DNA of 64,000 nt from Anaeromyces robustus (GCA_002104895.1 MCFG01000141.1:1-64000); one strand, 5' to 3'. Counted from the first letter of the stretch, positions 19,333 through 33,486 are shown. The notes: generated by a model not told the origin, from the sequence alone. Numbers and translations are program-made.

Positions 19333-19397
<65 letters not shown>
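19218..19397. repeat. (ATTT)n microsatellite, interrupted
   Basis: About 44 tetranucleotide units with scattered AGTT variants near 19306-19334. Confidence 0.95.
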
Positions 19398-19737
19398 TTT
19401 TTTTTATAAAAAAAAAATATATTAAATAAAGAAAAAAAATTTATTAAGCTAAAAAAAGTATTGGTGGTTTAGTTTTGTTGGGTAGTACAAAAAAACTTTT
19501 TTTTTTTTTTTAAATTATTTAGAACTCAAACTATATAATATAAATGTATTTTTTTAAAAAAATGAAAATATTAATATTAATTTTATTCATTATATAAAAA
19601 TTAAAAAAAAACTTTTTTAAAATAACTCAAAAAAAACATAATTTGATTAATTTTTATTTATAAAAGTTGACAGTAAAATAATTTGATTATTAAAATTTAT
19701 ATAGCCAAATTAAAGACTTTTTTTTTTATAAAAACAT

Positions 19738-19773
19738 ATACACACACATACACACACATACACACACACACAA
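19738..19773. repeat. CA-rich (CACACATA)n microsatellite
   Basis: Short array alternating CACACA and CATA units; the only clear CA-type microsatellite in the window. Confidence 0.85.
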
Positions 19774-19906
19774 ATATACTCACATTATAATTTGACAATT
19801 AATAATATTACATTTTAAAATGTACAGCCTCATTCATTATTTAAATTTTTATTATAATGAACAAATTAAAAATATAATGAAATGAAGTAAAAAAAAAAAA
19901 ATAATA

Positions 19907-20126
19907 ATTTCGTTTTTATATCAAACCAACCATCAAAAAAAAAAAATTGATAGTAATTATAGTTAATATAACATTTTTAAGCAAAAATTAAAAAAATAAT
20001 ATTAATAATCTAAAAAAAATAATAAATTATATTAATTACTTTAAAAATTTCGTTTTTATATCAAACCAAACAACAACAACAAAAAAAATTGATAGTAATT
20101 ATAATTAATATAACATTTTTAAATAA

Positions 20127-20130
<4 letters not shown>
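19907..20130. repeat. Imperfect direct duplication, about 140-bp spacing
   Basis: The block starting ATTTCGTTTTTATATCAAAC at about 19906 recurs at about 20047. Both copies continue through a CA-containing A-run, then TTGATAGTAATTAT and TAATATAACATTTTTAA. They diverge mainly in A-run length. Local duplication; no coding potential seen. Confidence 0.75.
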
Positions 20131-20169
<39 letters not shown>

Positions 20170-20385
20170 AATAATAATATAAATAAAAAAAAAATCATAA
20201 ATTATATCAATTACCTTTAAAAAAAAAAAGTTTTATGTTTTATTTTATTTTTTTTTATTTTATTATTTTTTTATAAATTTATGTTTTATTTTATTTTTTT
20301 TTAATTTTTTTTATTCTTTTTATCCTTTATTTCTTTATTTTATTCTATTTTTCCTTTTTTTCATTTTCTTTATCATTTATCCTTT

Positions 20386-20417
<32 letters not shown>

Positions 20418-21018
20418 CTTTTTTTTTAATAAATTCTATTAATATATAAAAGTTTATTCATAATTAACATAAAAAAATTTTTATATATTTTTATATATTT
20501 TTATATATTATTAAATAATTTTTTTATTATTTTTTTTTTTATTTTTATATATATATATTATTTTTTTTTTTTTTTTTTTTTTAATTTTTATTTTATTTTA
20601 TTTTTATTTTATTTTATTTTTATTTAATATATATATTTTTTTATTTTATTTATTTTTATTTTTATTTTTATTTTTTTTTTTATTTTTTATTTTTAATTTT
20701 TTATTTTTTATTCCTTTTTTTTTTTTTTTTTTTTCCTTTCTATTATTTATCACTATTTATAAATTGAAAAAAAAAAAAAAAAAAAAAAAAACTCTAAAAA
20801 TTTAAAAATTTTTTCTATCACTTAATATTATTATAATAATATATGTATATAATCTATTATATTCACATATAATATTATAAATTATTGTTATTGTAATAAT
20901 TATATAATTATATATAATTGTATTTTTGTTGTAATTGAATAACTGGGTTAATTGTAATTTTTTTTTAAATATATAATTTTTTATAATTTTGGAAAAACGT
21001 GTTAATTTGTATAATTTG

Positions 21019-21049
<31 letters not shown>

Positions 21050-21085
21050 TATATTATTTTTTTATATTATTTTTTATATGATTTT

Positions 21086-22810
21086 TTATATTATTTTTGA
21101 TTCATTCTCACTATCTGTAAAACTTAAAGAGCTTATAGTACCAACACTATCTAAACTACTTAACTTACTCAGATCACTAAATAAACTATCGGTTTTTTGA
21201 GATGAAAGAATACTACTTATATTAGAAACTTGATTTAAACTTGATTTAGTTGTTCTTGAAGAGTTAGTTTTTGGTGGTGCTAAACTAGAACCATTGGAAT
21301 TAGTTTTAATACTTGAACTAATGGTAAAACCACTAGATAATGTATTGGCATTAGATAATGTATAACCTGTTGAAGAGTAACCAGTTGAAAAGTCCTTTGA
21401 ACCTGTGTTATTTGTTGAAGAAGTATATCTTGTAGAATCTGTACCTTTAGAATCAGTTGATAATTTCTTAGGTTCAGCTTCAGTAACAAATACATTAGTA
21501 TACATTGAATTAATAGTGGAATTTCTATTTAAATCAACAGTATTAGTAAAACCACTTCTATATCTAGAATCATCAGTAATTCCACTGGTATATTTGGAAT
21601 AGCCATCATCTGTGGTTAAACCACTTTTATATTTAGAATAATCATCATCTGTTGTTAAACTACTTCTATATCTAGAATCTTCTGTAACTCCACTGGTATA
21701 TTTGGAATAGCCATCATCTGTGGTTAAACCACTTTTATATTTAGAATAATCATCATCTGTACTAACACCACTTCTATATCTAGAATCTTCTGTAACTCCA
21801 CTGGTATATTTGGAATAACCATCGTCCGTGGTAAGACCACTTTTATATCTAGAATAGCCATCATCTGTGGTTAAACCACTTTTATATTTAGAATAATCAT
21901 CATCTGTAGTAACACCACTTCTATATCTAGAATCTTCTGTAACTCCACTAGTATATTTGGAATAACCATCATCTGTGGTTAAACCACTTTTATATTTAGA
22001 ATAGCCATCATCTGTGGTTAAACCACTTTTATATTTAGAATAATCATCATCAGTTGTAACACCACTTCTATATCTAGAATCTTCTGTAACTCCACTAGTA
22101 TATTTGGAATAACCGTCGTCTGTGGTAAGACCACTTTTATATCTAGAATAGCCATCATCTGTGGTTAAACCACTTTTATATTTAGAATAACCATCATCCG
22201 TGGTAAGACCACTTTTATATTTAGAATAATCATCATCTGTAGTAACACCACTTCTATATCTAGAATCTTCTGTAACTCCACTAGTATATTTAGAATAACC
22301 ATCGTCCGTGGTGAGACCACTTCTATATCTAGAATCTTCTGTAACTCCACTAGTATATTTTGAATATCCATCATCTGTTGTTAAACCACTATTATATCTA
22401 TCTTTCTCTTTCATGATAGACTCTGTACCCAATTTACTCTTAATTTCTTTATTTAATGAGATATCACTACTATTAAAATCTTTAGTTTTACTTTTAGTAC
22501 TTCTAAATGATGATTCATTTGAAAAAAAGCTATCTTCATCATCCCAACTTGTTTTATTAGTGGCAAAAATACCACTTGGAATAATTTTATCAAATTTCTT
22601 TTCATTATTATTTCCTGTAGTTTTATCATTTTTATTATTATTATTATTCCATCCTGAATTGGTAGTATTACTTTCTTCCATACTTAAATTAAGTTGATTA
22701 TAATATTCTTGTATTTGAAGACCTGGAATATTAGCAAAGAATTGATTAACTTTATCTTTAGTAGTATTAGCTTCAACATTTTCATCATTGCTATCTTTGA
22801 CTTCTTTAGT

Positions 22811-22864
<54 letters not shown>

Positions 22865-25517
22865 TGTATCATCATTTTCAGTTGTACGTAAAGAATTTAA
22901 ATTACTAATGAATTTCTTTTCAATATTATCAAAGGTTCTAGAATTATGGAAATTATCTGTATTTAAATCAAGTCCTCTGAAACTACAATTTTTAAGTTCC
23001 ATAATTTGATCATTAATATCAATACTTTTTGATGATTTATCATAATCCATAACTTCAATAGTTGGTACTGTAGGTGTTGTTTTTCCTTGGAATTGATTTT
23101 GATATGGAGATTTAGGTGATTTAGTCGATGGTTTTGGTGATTTACTTTGTTTAGATCCATAATTATAATTATTAGATGCCATTTGTTCTAATTCTTCAAA
23201 TTGTTCTTTAACACTTTTAGTTTCTTCTTCATTATTAAAACTTAAATTATTCTTTTGTTGGAAAAGTTTTAATTCTTCTTGAGCTTCCTTACCCATAAAT
23301 ACCATATTATCTGAATTTGGTGGTAATGGTATTGAACTACCAGATGAACTAGTGCCTTTAAATACACCATCAGAATAATTCATTCTAGCAGCTCCCATAG
23401 CTTCATACATTTTATTTGGAGTTTCAATTTCTGTTTTTTCAGAATCTTGACTTTTTTGGCTTATACTTTTATTCATATTTTCATATTCAACTCCAAGGGT
23501 ATTAAGATTATTATTAAGTTTAGATCTTTCACTATTATTAATGAAAGTTTCATCATTATTTCTAAAACTTTCTTCATTTATTGGTTTAATTTGCTTAACG
23601 GTATCATCCATTCCCATAGTATTATATTGGAATACACTATCAGAATGAATTAAGTAAGTTTGCATATTGTTACCATTCATATTATATTGACTGTCATTTA
23701 ATTTATGATAATTATGATTTTTTAAATTTTTAACACCATCTAAAAATTTATTTATAAATGAATCTTTATTAAATACACTTGAATCAACATTTTGTTGAAC
23801 ATTATAATTATAGGCATGAATATTATCATTATGAACAATTGGAGTATGAAATAAACCTTTATTTATGATAAAATTAATAATAATAATAACAATAATAATA
23901 AATATTTATATTTATATTTATATTTATATTTATTTTTTTTTTTAAATAAAAATTTTAATATTATTAATAAATTTTATTTTTTTTTTTTAATAATTATTTT
24001 TATTTTAAATTTAAATAAATTTTAATAAAGAAATATATAAAATTTAAAAAATAGACAAAAAAAAAAAAAAAAAACTTACTTGAACCCATAAATTTAGGTT
24101 GTTCCGTAATATTATTTTTATAATAATTAATAGCTCTTTTTTCTTGTTGATGAACTTGTTGACTTTTTACTCTTCTATAAAAATAGAAAAATATACCTAG
24201 TATCAATACAATACCTACAAAAATAAGAGTATAAGTTAAAAAGGAAATACCACCAGGTTTTTTTCCTGAGTTGGTACCAGCATTAGATGAACAAACTGGT
24301 AAAGAGGATATACATTGTGAAATACCATCAGTCATTTTATCTTTATCATTTATACAAATTTTTGATTCACCAAGTGAACATTCTTTATACTGTAGTGACA
24401 TTAATTCATTTGGAAATGATCCTTCAATATCAGTATTATTTAAAGTAAGAATTTTTAAATTTTTTAAATTTTTAAATGAATTTGGTAATGAACCAGTAAG
24501 TCCTGTATTATGTAATTTAATGGTTTGTAACGATTCTAATGATCCTATAGATTCTGGAATATTGCCAACAATATCAGTATGATGAAAACTAATAGCTTTT
24601 AATGATTTTATTGAACCAATATTTTCCGGAATCTTACCATTAATATGAGTATCTGAAAAACTAATCATTTCAAGATTTTCTAATTTATTAAGATTTTCAG
24701 GTATTGGACCATTAATATATGGATTATTATTTATATATAACTTTTTTAAAGATTTAAGGTTTGTAATTTCATTTGGTATACTATTTTGAACACTAGTATT
24801 TTCTATAGATAAATATTGAAGTTGACTTAAAGCAGATATACTTTTAGGTATTTCACCTGTTATTGTAGTATTTGAAAATACTAATTTTTGTAATTTATTC
24901 AAACCACCAATACATGGTGGAATATTTCCTTTCAAACCTCCATTATTAACAAATTGTAATATATTTAAATTAGTTATGCTACAGAGTGTATTTGGTATAC
25001 TACCTGTTAATGTCATACCATTAAAATACAATTCAGTAATAACAGAATCATTTGTGGTCACGGCAGTTTTTTGACCAGTTGCATCAACACATGTTATTCT
25101 ATTAAAGTTACAACAATCATTTGTTTGTTTCCATCCATATTCCAAACCAAATTCATCCAATACCATTGATAAATAACGACAATCTAAATTATCTATACCG
25201 ACATTCATAATACCACCACCAGTAGCACCACCGGTAGCAGTAGCACCACCATTATTATTATTGTTGTTGTTATTGGTAATTTTATTTTTATCATTAATAT
25301 TATTTTGATTATTATTTGGTGCTGTATTAGTTTGATTAGGTATCATATTATTATTTCCATTATTAATGCCGTTATTATTTAATTGTCTTTTTGATAAATT
25401 ACCTTTTACTGTTAAAAAATCGTTAGAAGGAAATGATATTCCTTCTGATTGTTTAATAGTAAATAATAATATTATCAATTTTAATAATATATTTTTATCA
25501 ATATTCCTTTCTATCAT
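21086..25517 (-). CDS. LRR receptor-like membrane protein with repetitive cytoplasmic tail
   Basis: Two exons, 25517-24080 and 23856-21086, joined by a TCAA|GTAAGT donor and an AAAG|GTTTA acceptor, encode 1402 aa. Residues 1-27 are a signal peptide. An Asn/Gly/Thr-rich stretch leads to a Cys-containing LRR cap (DCCNFNRITC near 135-145). About eight or nine plant-type LRRs follow (L-x-G-x-I/L-P, residues about 165-365), then a Cys pair region, a membrane helix near residues 425-446 and a basic stop (RRVK). The cytoplasmic part of about 950 aa has no kinase domain. It is Asn/Ser/Thr-rich, carries a poly-Asn run coded by (AAT)n at 22806-22865, and has about 24 units near residues 965-1250 built from two motifs, Y[KR]SG[LV]TTDD[GD]YSK (13 aa) and YTSGVTEDSR (10 aa). 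I infer a surface sensor or adhesin whose tail may be a phosphorylation or docking platform. Confidence 0.8.
21545..22400. repeat. Coding repeat array (39-bp and 30-bp units)
   Basis: About 16 units of 13 codons and 7 units of 10 codons in the tail of the LRR protein, arranged in higher-order blocks. Nucleotide identity between units is high; codon choice varies at Gly and Thr codons. All length steps are multiples of three. Confidence 0.9.
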
Positions 25518-26176
25518 CTTAATATTAATTCTTTTATCTTTATTTATTTAAATTTTGTTTTATATATATAATTACTTAATCTATACATATATATATTTAT
25601 GAATTATATTTATTTTTTTTTTCTTTTGGAAAAAAAATAATCATTTATATTAGAAATGAAACAAAACAAATAAATAAAAAATAATAATTACAAAAATTAT
25701 AATTATTATATATTATATTACAATTAATTTATGTTATTAATTATTTAATGTTTTATTATCATTGATGTTCTGCATGAATTTTTTTTATTTAGTTACTTAA
25801 TTGTTGAAGTAATTAATTTGAATAGTGTATAAATTCTATTTGTTATCTATTACCTTTATTACTGTTGATATATTTATATATACAAGATTATTATTTTTTT
25901 TTTTATTGATTAAAAAAAAAAATAATTTTTATTGTTCCTATAAATCGCTTTAATTTTTAAAATTTATCAAAATTCGTAAAAATTTGTAATGAAATTGATT
26001 AGAAAATATAAGGTAAACGAAATTGTAATATATAATAAAATAAAATTAAAAGGAAAAAAATATTAATGAGATTTTTTAAATATTTTTATTATTATTGTTA
26101 TATTTGTAAATATAATATAAAAAAAAATAATAAATTCTTTTCCCTACTCTATAATATATAATAAAAAAAAGGAAGT

Positions 26177-26210
<34 letters not shown>

Positions 26211-27206
26211 AAAAAAAAAGTAAAACTAAATAATAGTTGAAGTACAACTACAAGAGTTTATTAAAAAAAATAAAAACGCTTAAAGGATAAATTTAGAAGG
26301 TAAAAAAAAAGAAAAAGAAAAAAAGAAAATAAATAATAATAAAACAAACAAAACTAAAAAAAAAAAAAACATCAACAAAAAATAATTAAAAAACAATAAC
26401 AAGAATAGAAATTCTATATACTGATAATATATGTTACAATATGTTATAAATATATTATAACATTATATTAATATATATTATTTTTAATGGGTTATATAAA
26501 CAAAAAAAGTATATATAGTATATTATAATATACCCTATGTAGCAATTAATTTTATAATATATATTAATATATATTTTTTTTATACTATATTATATAAATA
26601 TAAATATTCAAATTATTCTAAAGTATATAATAATTAATTAATAATAATACAATAATAATAATAAGAATAATAAATTAAATATATTTATTTTTTATTTTCT
26701 TTTAATATTATAAAATTAAACTTTATTAGAGGAATATGAATAATGTTTTATTAATAATTATTATAATATAAATAAATAATACCTATAATACTTAAAATTT
26801 TAAATTTTAAATATCCAATTCAATTGTAATATATTATTATTATATTAGTAATATGCATAATTCTAAATAAACCTAAATAAAAATTCTTTTAAAACTCTAA
26901 AAAAAATATTGGCTCGATTCTGTCTAATGAATGTACGCCGTTAAAATAAATGATCTATATTGTGTAATTTATTTTTAATTTATTTATGTAAAAGTTAATT
27001 TATTTTAATATATTATCTATACGAAAATATAAATTAAAAATTTATCTGTTTTCTTTTTTTAATTTATTATGTTACTTTTTATGAAATATTATAAAATTTT
27101 ATAATAACTTTAAATCATATCTAATTCTTATAATGTATATATTATCAATATATTATATATATATGATGGTATATATAATAATTTTTTTCAAAAAAGTTTT
27201 ACCATG

Positions 27207-27303
27207 TTAATTTTATTTTATTTTATTTTATTTTATTTTATTTTATTTTATTTTATTTTATTTTATTTTATTTTATTTTATTTTATTTTATTTTATTTTA
27301 TTT
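27207..27303. repeat. (TTTTA)n microsatellite
   Basis: About 19 perfect pentanucleotide units. Confidence 0.95.
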
Positions 27304-27456
27304 AATGTTACAATATATATTTTTCATTTAACTAAATGGATTTAAGGAAAATTATTTTAATTAATTAATTAATAAAAAAAAAATTATTATTATTATTATT
27401 ATAAATTATAATAATTATTAAATAAATAAATTTAAAAAGTAGAAAAAATTGTATAG

Positions 27457-27458
<2 letters not shown>

Positions 27459-27491
<33 letters not shown>

Positions 27492-27596
27492 ATTAATAAA
27501 TAAATAAATAAATAAATAAATAAATTAATTAATTAATAAATAAATAAATAAATAAATTAATTAATAAATAAATAAATAAATAAATAAATAAATTAA

Positions 27597-27632
<36 letters not shown>
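27459..27632. repeat. (AAAT)n microsatellite with AATT variants
   Basis: About 43 tetranucleotide units interrupted by AATTAATT variants in three places. Confidence 0.95.
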
Positions 27633-27633
<1 letters not shown>

Positions 27634-29599
27634 GAGTGGATTATGGTTGTAATGAATATTGAATATTCAAAGAAATAATTGTATTTATATAAAAATAATA
27701 ATAATAAATAATAGATTATTAAAGTTTCAAAATTTCATATAAACCATTATTATTATATTATATTAAATACAATTATAATTATTTCTATTAAATGAAACAA
27801 TTATTAAATTTTTCCTTTAAATAATGTTTATTCATGTATATTTTATTTATTATAAGTTTTTAAGTAATAAAAAATTCTATATTTATCAATATAATATCCA
27901 TATCCTTCTTTTTAAAATATATTTATAAATCATGGATTTTTCATTATTATTATAACATATCAAATCTATTTGATAAATTATTTATCAGTAAATTATAATT
28001 AATGATATATTTAATTATTAAGAATCTTTTTAAATTACAATTTTTTTTTTTTTTGAAATTTTAAAAAAAATCTCTAAAAAAGGAAATTAAAACAATTAAA
28101 TGATACAATAAACAAAACAAATATTCAACAAATATAATTACAAATATTCAACAGATATATTTATATATATATAATTAAAACGGTCATTTGTATTCATTAT
28201 TACTGTATAAATCTATGTGCAAAGGATGTACACCATAATTTATTTTATTTAAATTTATAAATACTAAAACATATATATCTATGTATATATATAAATATAA
28301 TTAATTAAAATAAAATAATTGTATACATAATTGTTATTTATTTAAAAAAAAATTAATAATAGTTTATAACAAAAAAAAATCACCAAATAAGTGAAGAAAA
28401 AAAAACACTTTTATAATAATAAAATATTAAATATGATAATAATAATAATAATAAGTATAAAAATTAAATGTGCAACTTTTAAATCTAGGATTGTATTCTT
28501 TGGTAGTATATAAATACAATAACAAAATAAAATAAAAATATTACATTTGTATCTTGCCAAATGAAATAATTTTGTTTATATTTTAAATTAAGGTGTGACA
28601 GGACAAATATTTTATAAAATTTTAAAATATTAAATATAAACTATTCATAAATATTTAATTATAATATAATAAATTATACAATAAATACAATAAAATAAAA
28701 TAATTTATTATATAATATATTAATATTATTATATTAAAATGTATCTTGTATCTTGTATATTGTATTACGTATCACATAAATACAATTATTAGTTATACCA
28801 ATATTTATTTATTAATAATATTTATTTATTAATAATATTTATAATATTTTTGTATTTATTTGTATTTATTTGTATTTACTTTATTTTTACCATTTAATAA
28901 TCTACTTAATTTTTCATAATTATTATTTAAAGTTTTTTTATGACTATACATAATAAATAAAGATTTTCTTTAATTATTATTTTTACTTTTTATTTCTTTA
29001 TATATGCTTTTATATATTTTATCCTTATTTAGTAATCATTAAAATGCCGTTAATTTTTATTTTAACTTTTATTACATTTATTTTACGTTAACATTTTATT
29101 GAAATTTTGTTAATATTTCTATATTGTTCTTTATTATAAATACTTTATCTTATTCTATTTTGTTTTATATTTTTATTTAATATGTTTCATCTATTCTATG
29201 AATATTCATTTTTAAAGCAATAAAAAAAAAAAAAAGAAAAGCAGATAGAATCCATTATATGAAGTTAGAACATTCCATTTAACCATCAGATTTTTCATAA
29301 TTATTAATTGTAGGTTTATTATTATAATTTGAATTAGAAATTCCATTTATTATTAGTTTTTTATAATCCAAAGTTGAAAAAAATGTTTAAATAAAAATAT
29401 ATTATTTCATATTACTCTAATTATTGATAAAAATAAAAAATAATAAAATATACATTAAAAAATAATAATATAATTAATCATTAATAATTCTTTAATAATG
29501 AAAGTTGTAGTAAAAAATTATATATTAATTATATATTTTCTAATAGTTCATCTTTTCATCTTTGAATTATCATTATAAATAAATAAGTAATAAATAAAT

Positions 29600-29802
29600 A
29601 AATATTTAATTATTTATTTATTTATTTTATTATTTTTTTATTTATTTATTTTATTATTTATTTATTTATTTATTTATTTATTATTATTATTATTATTATT
29701 TATTTATTATTTATTTATTTATATATCTATTTATTTATTTATTTATTTATTTATTTATTTTATTATTTATTTATTTATATATGTATTTATATATCTATCT
29801 AT

Positions 29803-29841
<39 letters not shown>

Positions 29842-29914
29842 TGTATTTATATATCTATTTATTTATTTATTTTATTATTTATTTATTTATATATGTATTT
29901 ATATATCTATCTAT

Positions 29915-29953
<39 letters not shown>

Positions 29954-30045
29954 TGTATTTATATATCTATCTATTTATTTATTTATTTTATTATTTATTT
30001 ATTTATATATGTATTTATATATCTATCTATTTATTTATTTATTTT
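29600..30045. repeat. (ATTT)n array with about 114-bp higher-order period
   Basis: A tetranucleotide array in which the block TATATATGTATTTATATATC recurs with flanking ATCT/ATTT runs at about 29777, 29890 and 30005, and a shorter form lies between. The 109-codon frame across it reads only Tyr, Leu, Ile and Phe and is not a gene. Confidence 0.85.
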
Positions 30046-30464
30046 TATTATATATTTTGTTAAATAATAATATCATTAATATTTATTATAAAAAATATTT
30101 ATTTAATTAATTCAAAATTAATATCAAAATATTTTATAATATTTTAAAGTTTAAAAAAAATATTTTTCGAAAATGTATTATGAATAATAATCTCAAATTC
30201 TGTTTAAATTAAAAATAAAAAAAAAAGTTTTAAATTGTTATAATTAAAAATAAAAAAAAAAAAAATAAAAAAAAATAAAAAATAAAAAATAAAAATAAAA
30301 ATAAAAATAAACGATAAAAGAAATAAAACAAAAATAAAAACAAACGATAAAAAAAAAATAATGTTCTACTAAATTTTTCAAACGTTATAGTAAATAATAA
30401 AGTAATAATAATAATATTCTTAATATTAAAAATAAATAAATAAAATAAAATAAAATAAAATAAA

Positions 30465-32136
30465 ATGAGTGGAACTCTAAACACACCAGAAATTTTAAAT
30501 CCATTATTCTTAAATTCTGATAAAAGCACTCTTTATAATTCATTAACTGTTTGTAAACAATGGAATGATATATTAAATAAAGGTATATTTAAAAAAAAAA
30601 AATTACCAAATTATAATTTTTAGAAATTTTTATTATGATTCTTATTTAAAATTAATTAATTAAAACAATACTAAAACATTACATTTACATTTTAATAACA
30701 TTTATTTTAATAATATTTATTTATATAATATTTATTTATATAATATACATTAAATAAACAACAATGGAAATATATAAATTGATATATACCAAATTATAAA
30801 TATGAACCCATTAAATTTGTTTATGATGAAATTTTTAAAAAATAAATATCTTTTTTTTTTATTTTATTTAATTTTACCATTATGTTAAAAATATTAAAAT
30901 AATAAACAAATAAATGAATAAATAAATAATAATGACAATAATAATAATAATTAATATGTAATGAAATAAAAAGAATATTTCTGGAAACAATATTATAAAC
31001 AAAATTTTCCAGGGAATAAATCATTAAATAAATTATCTAAGCAAATGCCAAATCATTCTTTTAAAAATATGTGTAAATATAAAATGGCAAATAAACATCA
31101 ATTAATTTCAAATGTACAAGATAAAGAAACTTTCCAAATTACTGATTTGAGTAAAAATGACAATATTTCAGAGTAAGTAATTGAAATCTTTTTTCTTTTC
31201 AATTTTAATTTTATTTAAATAAAAAATTTTAAAATTTTAAATATTTATTATATAATTAATATTAAATAAAACCTAAACTATATAATATAATAAAATAGTG
31301 AGGTAGTATGCATTAAGCAAGATTGTATGGTTTGGTTTGATAAAGAAAGCTTAACATTTAATTATATAGAGTTTAATGAACCTGATAATGTAAGACAATT
31401 TTATGTAGGAAGTGTTGTCATTATGGTAGATATTATTGATAATTTAATTATTGGTATCAACGTAGATCATATTATTATTTTATTTTCTAGAAATAAACAA
31501 CATGAAAAATGGCATTTAAGACTTGTAAATGAACCAGAACATGAAAATGGTGAATATTTTATTATTAATAGTTGTGTACTTGATAATTTAGTTACTTTAT
31601 CATTTATTGAACTAATACACCCTCAGGGAGAAGAAGAAGAGGAGGAGGAACAAGAACAACAAAGTGAATTCAAAATAGTAGTTTGGGATTTAAATTTATT
31701 AATTAAAGCATTAAACGCAAAAGATTCCAATGAAAATAAGCTTTATGATATAAAAATAGGAAATGTAATAATACCAATTTCTTTCACACCTACTATTGTT
31801 CATAATTGTGTAGTTCAGAAACGTAATGAAAATACAAATACTACTGAAAATTATTATTATATTTTGAGTAGTACGGCTGATGATGGCATTATTACTATAT
31901 TTATTTTTGATGATGATTTAAGAATTAAAGAAACTCGAAACTTTATGTATTCAATGGAAGAGGATGTATTACTTTGGGCTTCTGTTCATGCTGATGGAAC
32001 AATTTTAGCCATTGGTCGAAAAGAAATTGAAATATTTAATATTAATGATACAGAATTAGATCAACATAGAAAAATTCCAGCTAATGTTTTCGATTCCTTT
32101 AATCTCTATGATATTGTAAGTTTAATTATATAAATA

Positions 32137-32174
<38 letters not shown>

Positions 32175-32410
32175 TTATATAATATCGTTTATCGATTTAT
32201 TTTTTAATAATGATATATATATTAAATTTATAATTTACATATAAACCCTTTTATTAACATATGAACCCTTTTATTATTATTATATATCTATTTATGTATT
32301 TTATTATAACAATATACTATTACTATTAATATTATTAAATATCTATTTATGTTTTTTATTATAACAATATACTATTACTATTAATTACAATTACATAATT
32401 CATATCCAAA

Positions 32411-32458
<48 letters not shown>

Positions 32459-32767
32459 TTCTTCAATAATTAATAATAAATATTATAGATTTTTACACCA
32501 GAATTATTATATATAATGATGTTTTCTCAACCTCAAGAAGAGGAAATAGAAGAAAATGGAGAAGTTAGATTAGCTATATTAGATATTTCGGAAGATCAAG
32601 AGAATTGTGAAGTAAATGAAAACAAAAAAATAAGTACAATTTGTACAAAATGGAGTGACAAAGAAGTATGTTTTAATAAACTTGTTGACACTGGAATAGT
32701 TACTTATAATCCAGAAACAAAACATGTCATGTTTACACCATTTTCAAAATGTTTCTGTAAAATTTAA
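30465..32767 (+). CDS. F-box protein with divergent beta-propeller-like C-terminus; second exon uncertain
   Basis: Clear exons: 30465-30582 (ATG 30465, donor AAAG|GTATAT), 30974-31172, 31299-32115 and 32489-32767 (stop). Junctions after 30974 are GT-AG and in frame. Exon 1 carries an F-box-like signature (EILNPLF.....LYNSLTVCKQWNDIL). The 30974 exon continues in F-box-family style with YFWKQYYKQNFPG. The long exon has hydrophobic beta-strand-like segments and a Glu-rich insertion (about 31629-31660), as in F-box proteins with degenerate WD or propeller ends. Between 30583 and 30973 a protein-like stretch (NYKYEPIKFVYDEIFKK, about 30790-30843) lacks an upstream AG and a downstream GT and has an in-frame TGA just before it. 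The gene may be mis-sequenced, spliced unusually, partly degenerate, or start further down. F-box proteins recruit substrates to SCF ubiquitin ligases; the target is unknown. Confidence 0.6.
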
Positions 32768-33231
32768 TTCATAATACCTTTTTTTTCCTTTATTATTATA
32801 TTATTAATTCAAAAATTATTAATAATAAAATATTATTATTATTATATTACTATAATTATAATTAAAATTACAGCCGTTATTAATTATTACTAATTATTAT
32901 TTAATCGTTTTATTTTAATTTTTATAATTCTATCATTAAATAATAACCATTAAATAAATATAAATGGTTTCTTTTTAACTTTTTTTTTTTTTTTCATATT
33001 TATTTTATTGCTTTTTTTTTTAAAAAAAAAAAAAAATATTAAGTAATAAATAATTATAAAATCAATAAATTAACAAAATAATTAGTAATAAATATTTAAT
33101 AAATAAAAAAAAGATTAAAAAAAAACTTTATTTTTATTTATTAAATATTTTATATTATAAAAAACAAAATAATATATTAATAATAGTAGTTAACTTTTAA
33201 ATAAAAAAATATATATAGAATATTTACTCTT

Positions 33232-33285
<54 letters not shown>

Positions 33286-33447
33286 TATAAAAAATACAAC
33301 TAAAAAATATTATATTAAATATTAATTAATATTAAACAAAAAATAAAAAATAAAAATTAATTTACCAATTTAAAAAAAAAAATTAATATACTTTTTATCA
33401 TATATTATTATATATAATAAAAAATAAATAAATAAATAAATTAAATA

Positions 33448-33486
<39 letters not shown>

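Larger units (their letters stand above)
18632..21085. other. Intergenic spacer between ACR3-like and LRR genes
   Basis: AT-rich spacer. About 330 nt above the ACR3-like start is a small less AT-rich patch with the inverted repeat GATTAA-N12-TTAATC (18988-19011), which could belong to that gene's promoter. It also holds (ATTT)n at 19218-19397, (CACACATA)n at 19738-19773, a direct duplication at 19907-20130, and many poly(A)/poly(T) runs up to 20800. No gene supported. Confidence 0.5.
25518..30464. other. 5-kb intergenic spacer rich in microsatellites
   Basis: Almost pure A/T DNA between divergent genes: the LRR gene on minus and the F-box gene on plus. It holds poly(T) at 26180-26209, (TTTTA)n at 27207-27303, (AAAT)n at 27459-27632 and (ATTT)n with higher-order structure at 29600-30045. 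Slightly less AT-rich patches near 26910-26940, 28200-28240 and 29240-29300 show no usable frame. No gene could be supported. Confidence 0.5.

Noticed and set aside
28870-29370. Minus-strand frame that reads as protein if TAA is taken as Gln
   Set aside because: Its stop density (about 13 %) is what random DNA of this composition gives, so unlike the 6.4-kb frame there is no evidence of coding origin.
29781-30110. 109-codon Tyr/Leu/Ile frame
   Set aside because: Translation of an (ATTT)n array.
30830-30973. U12-type (AT-AC) intron in the F-box gene
   Set aside because: ATATCTTT resembles the U12 donor, but no matching branch motif or AC acceptor was found.
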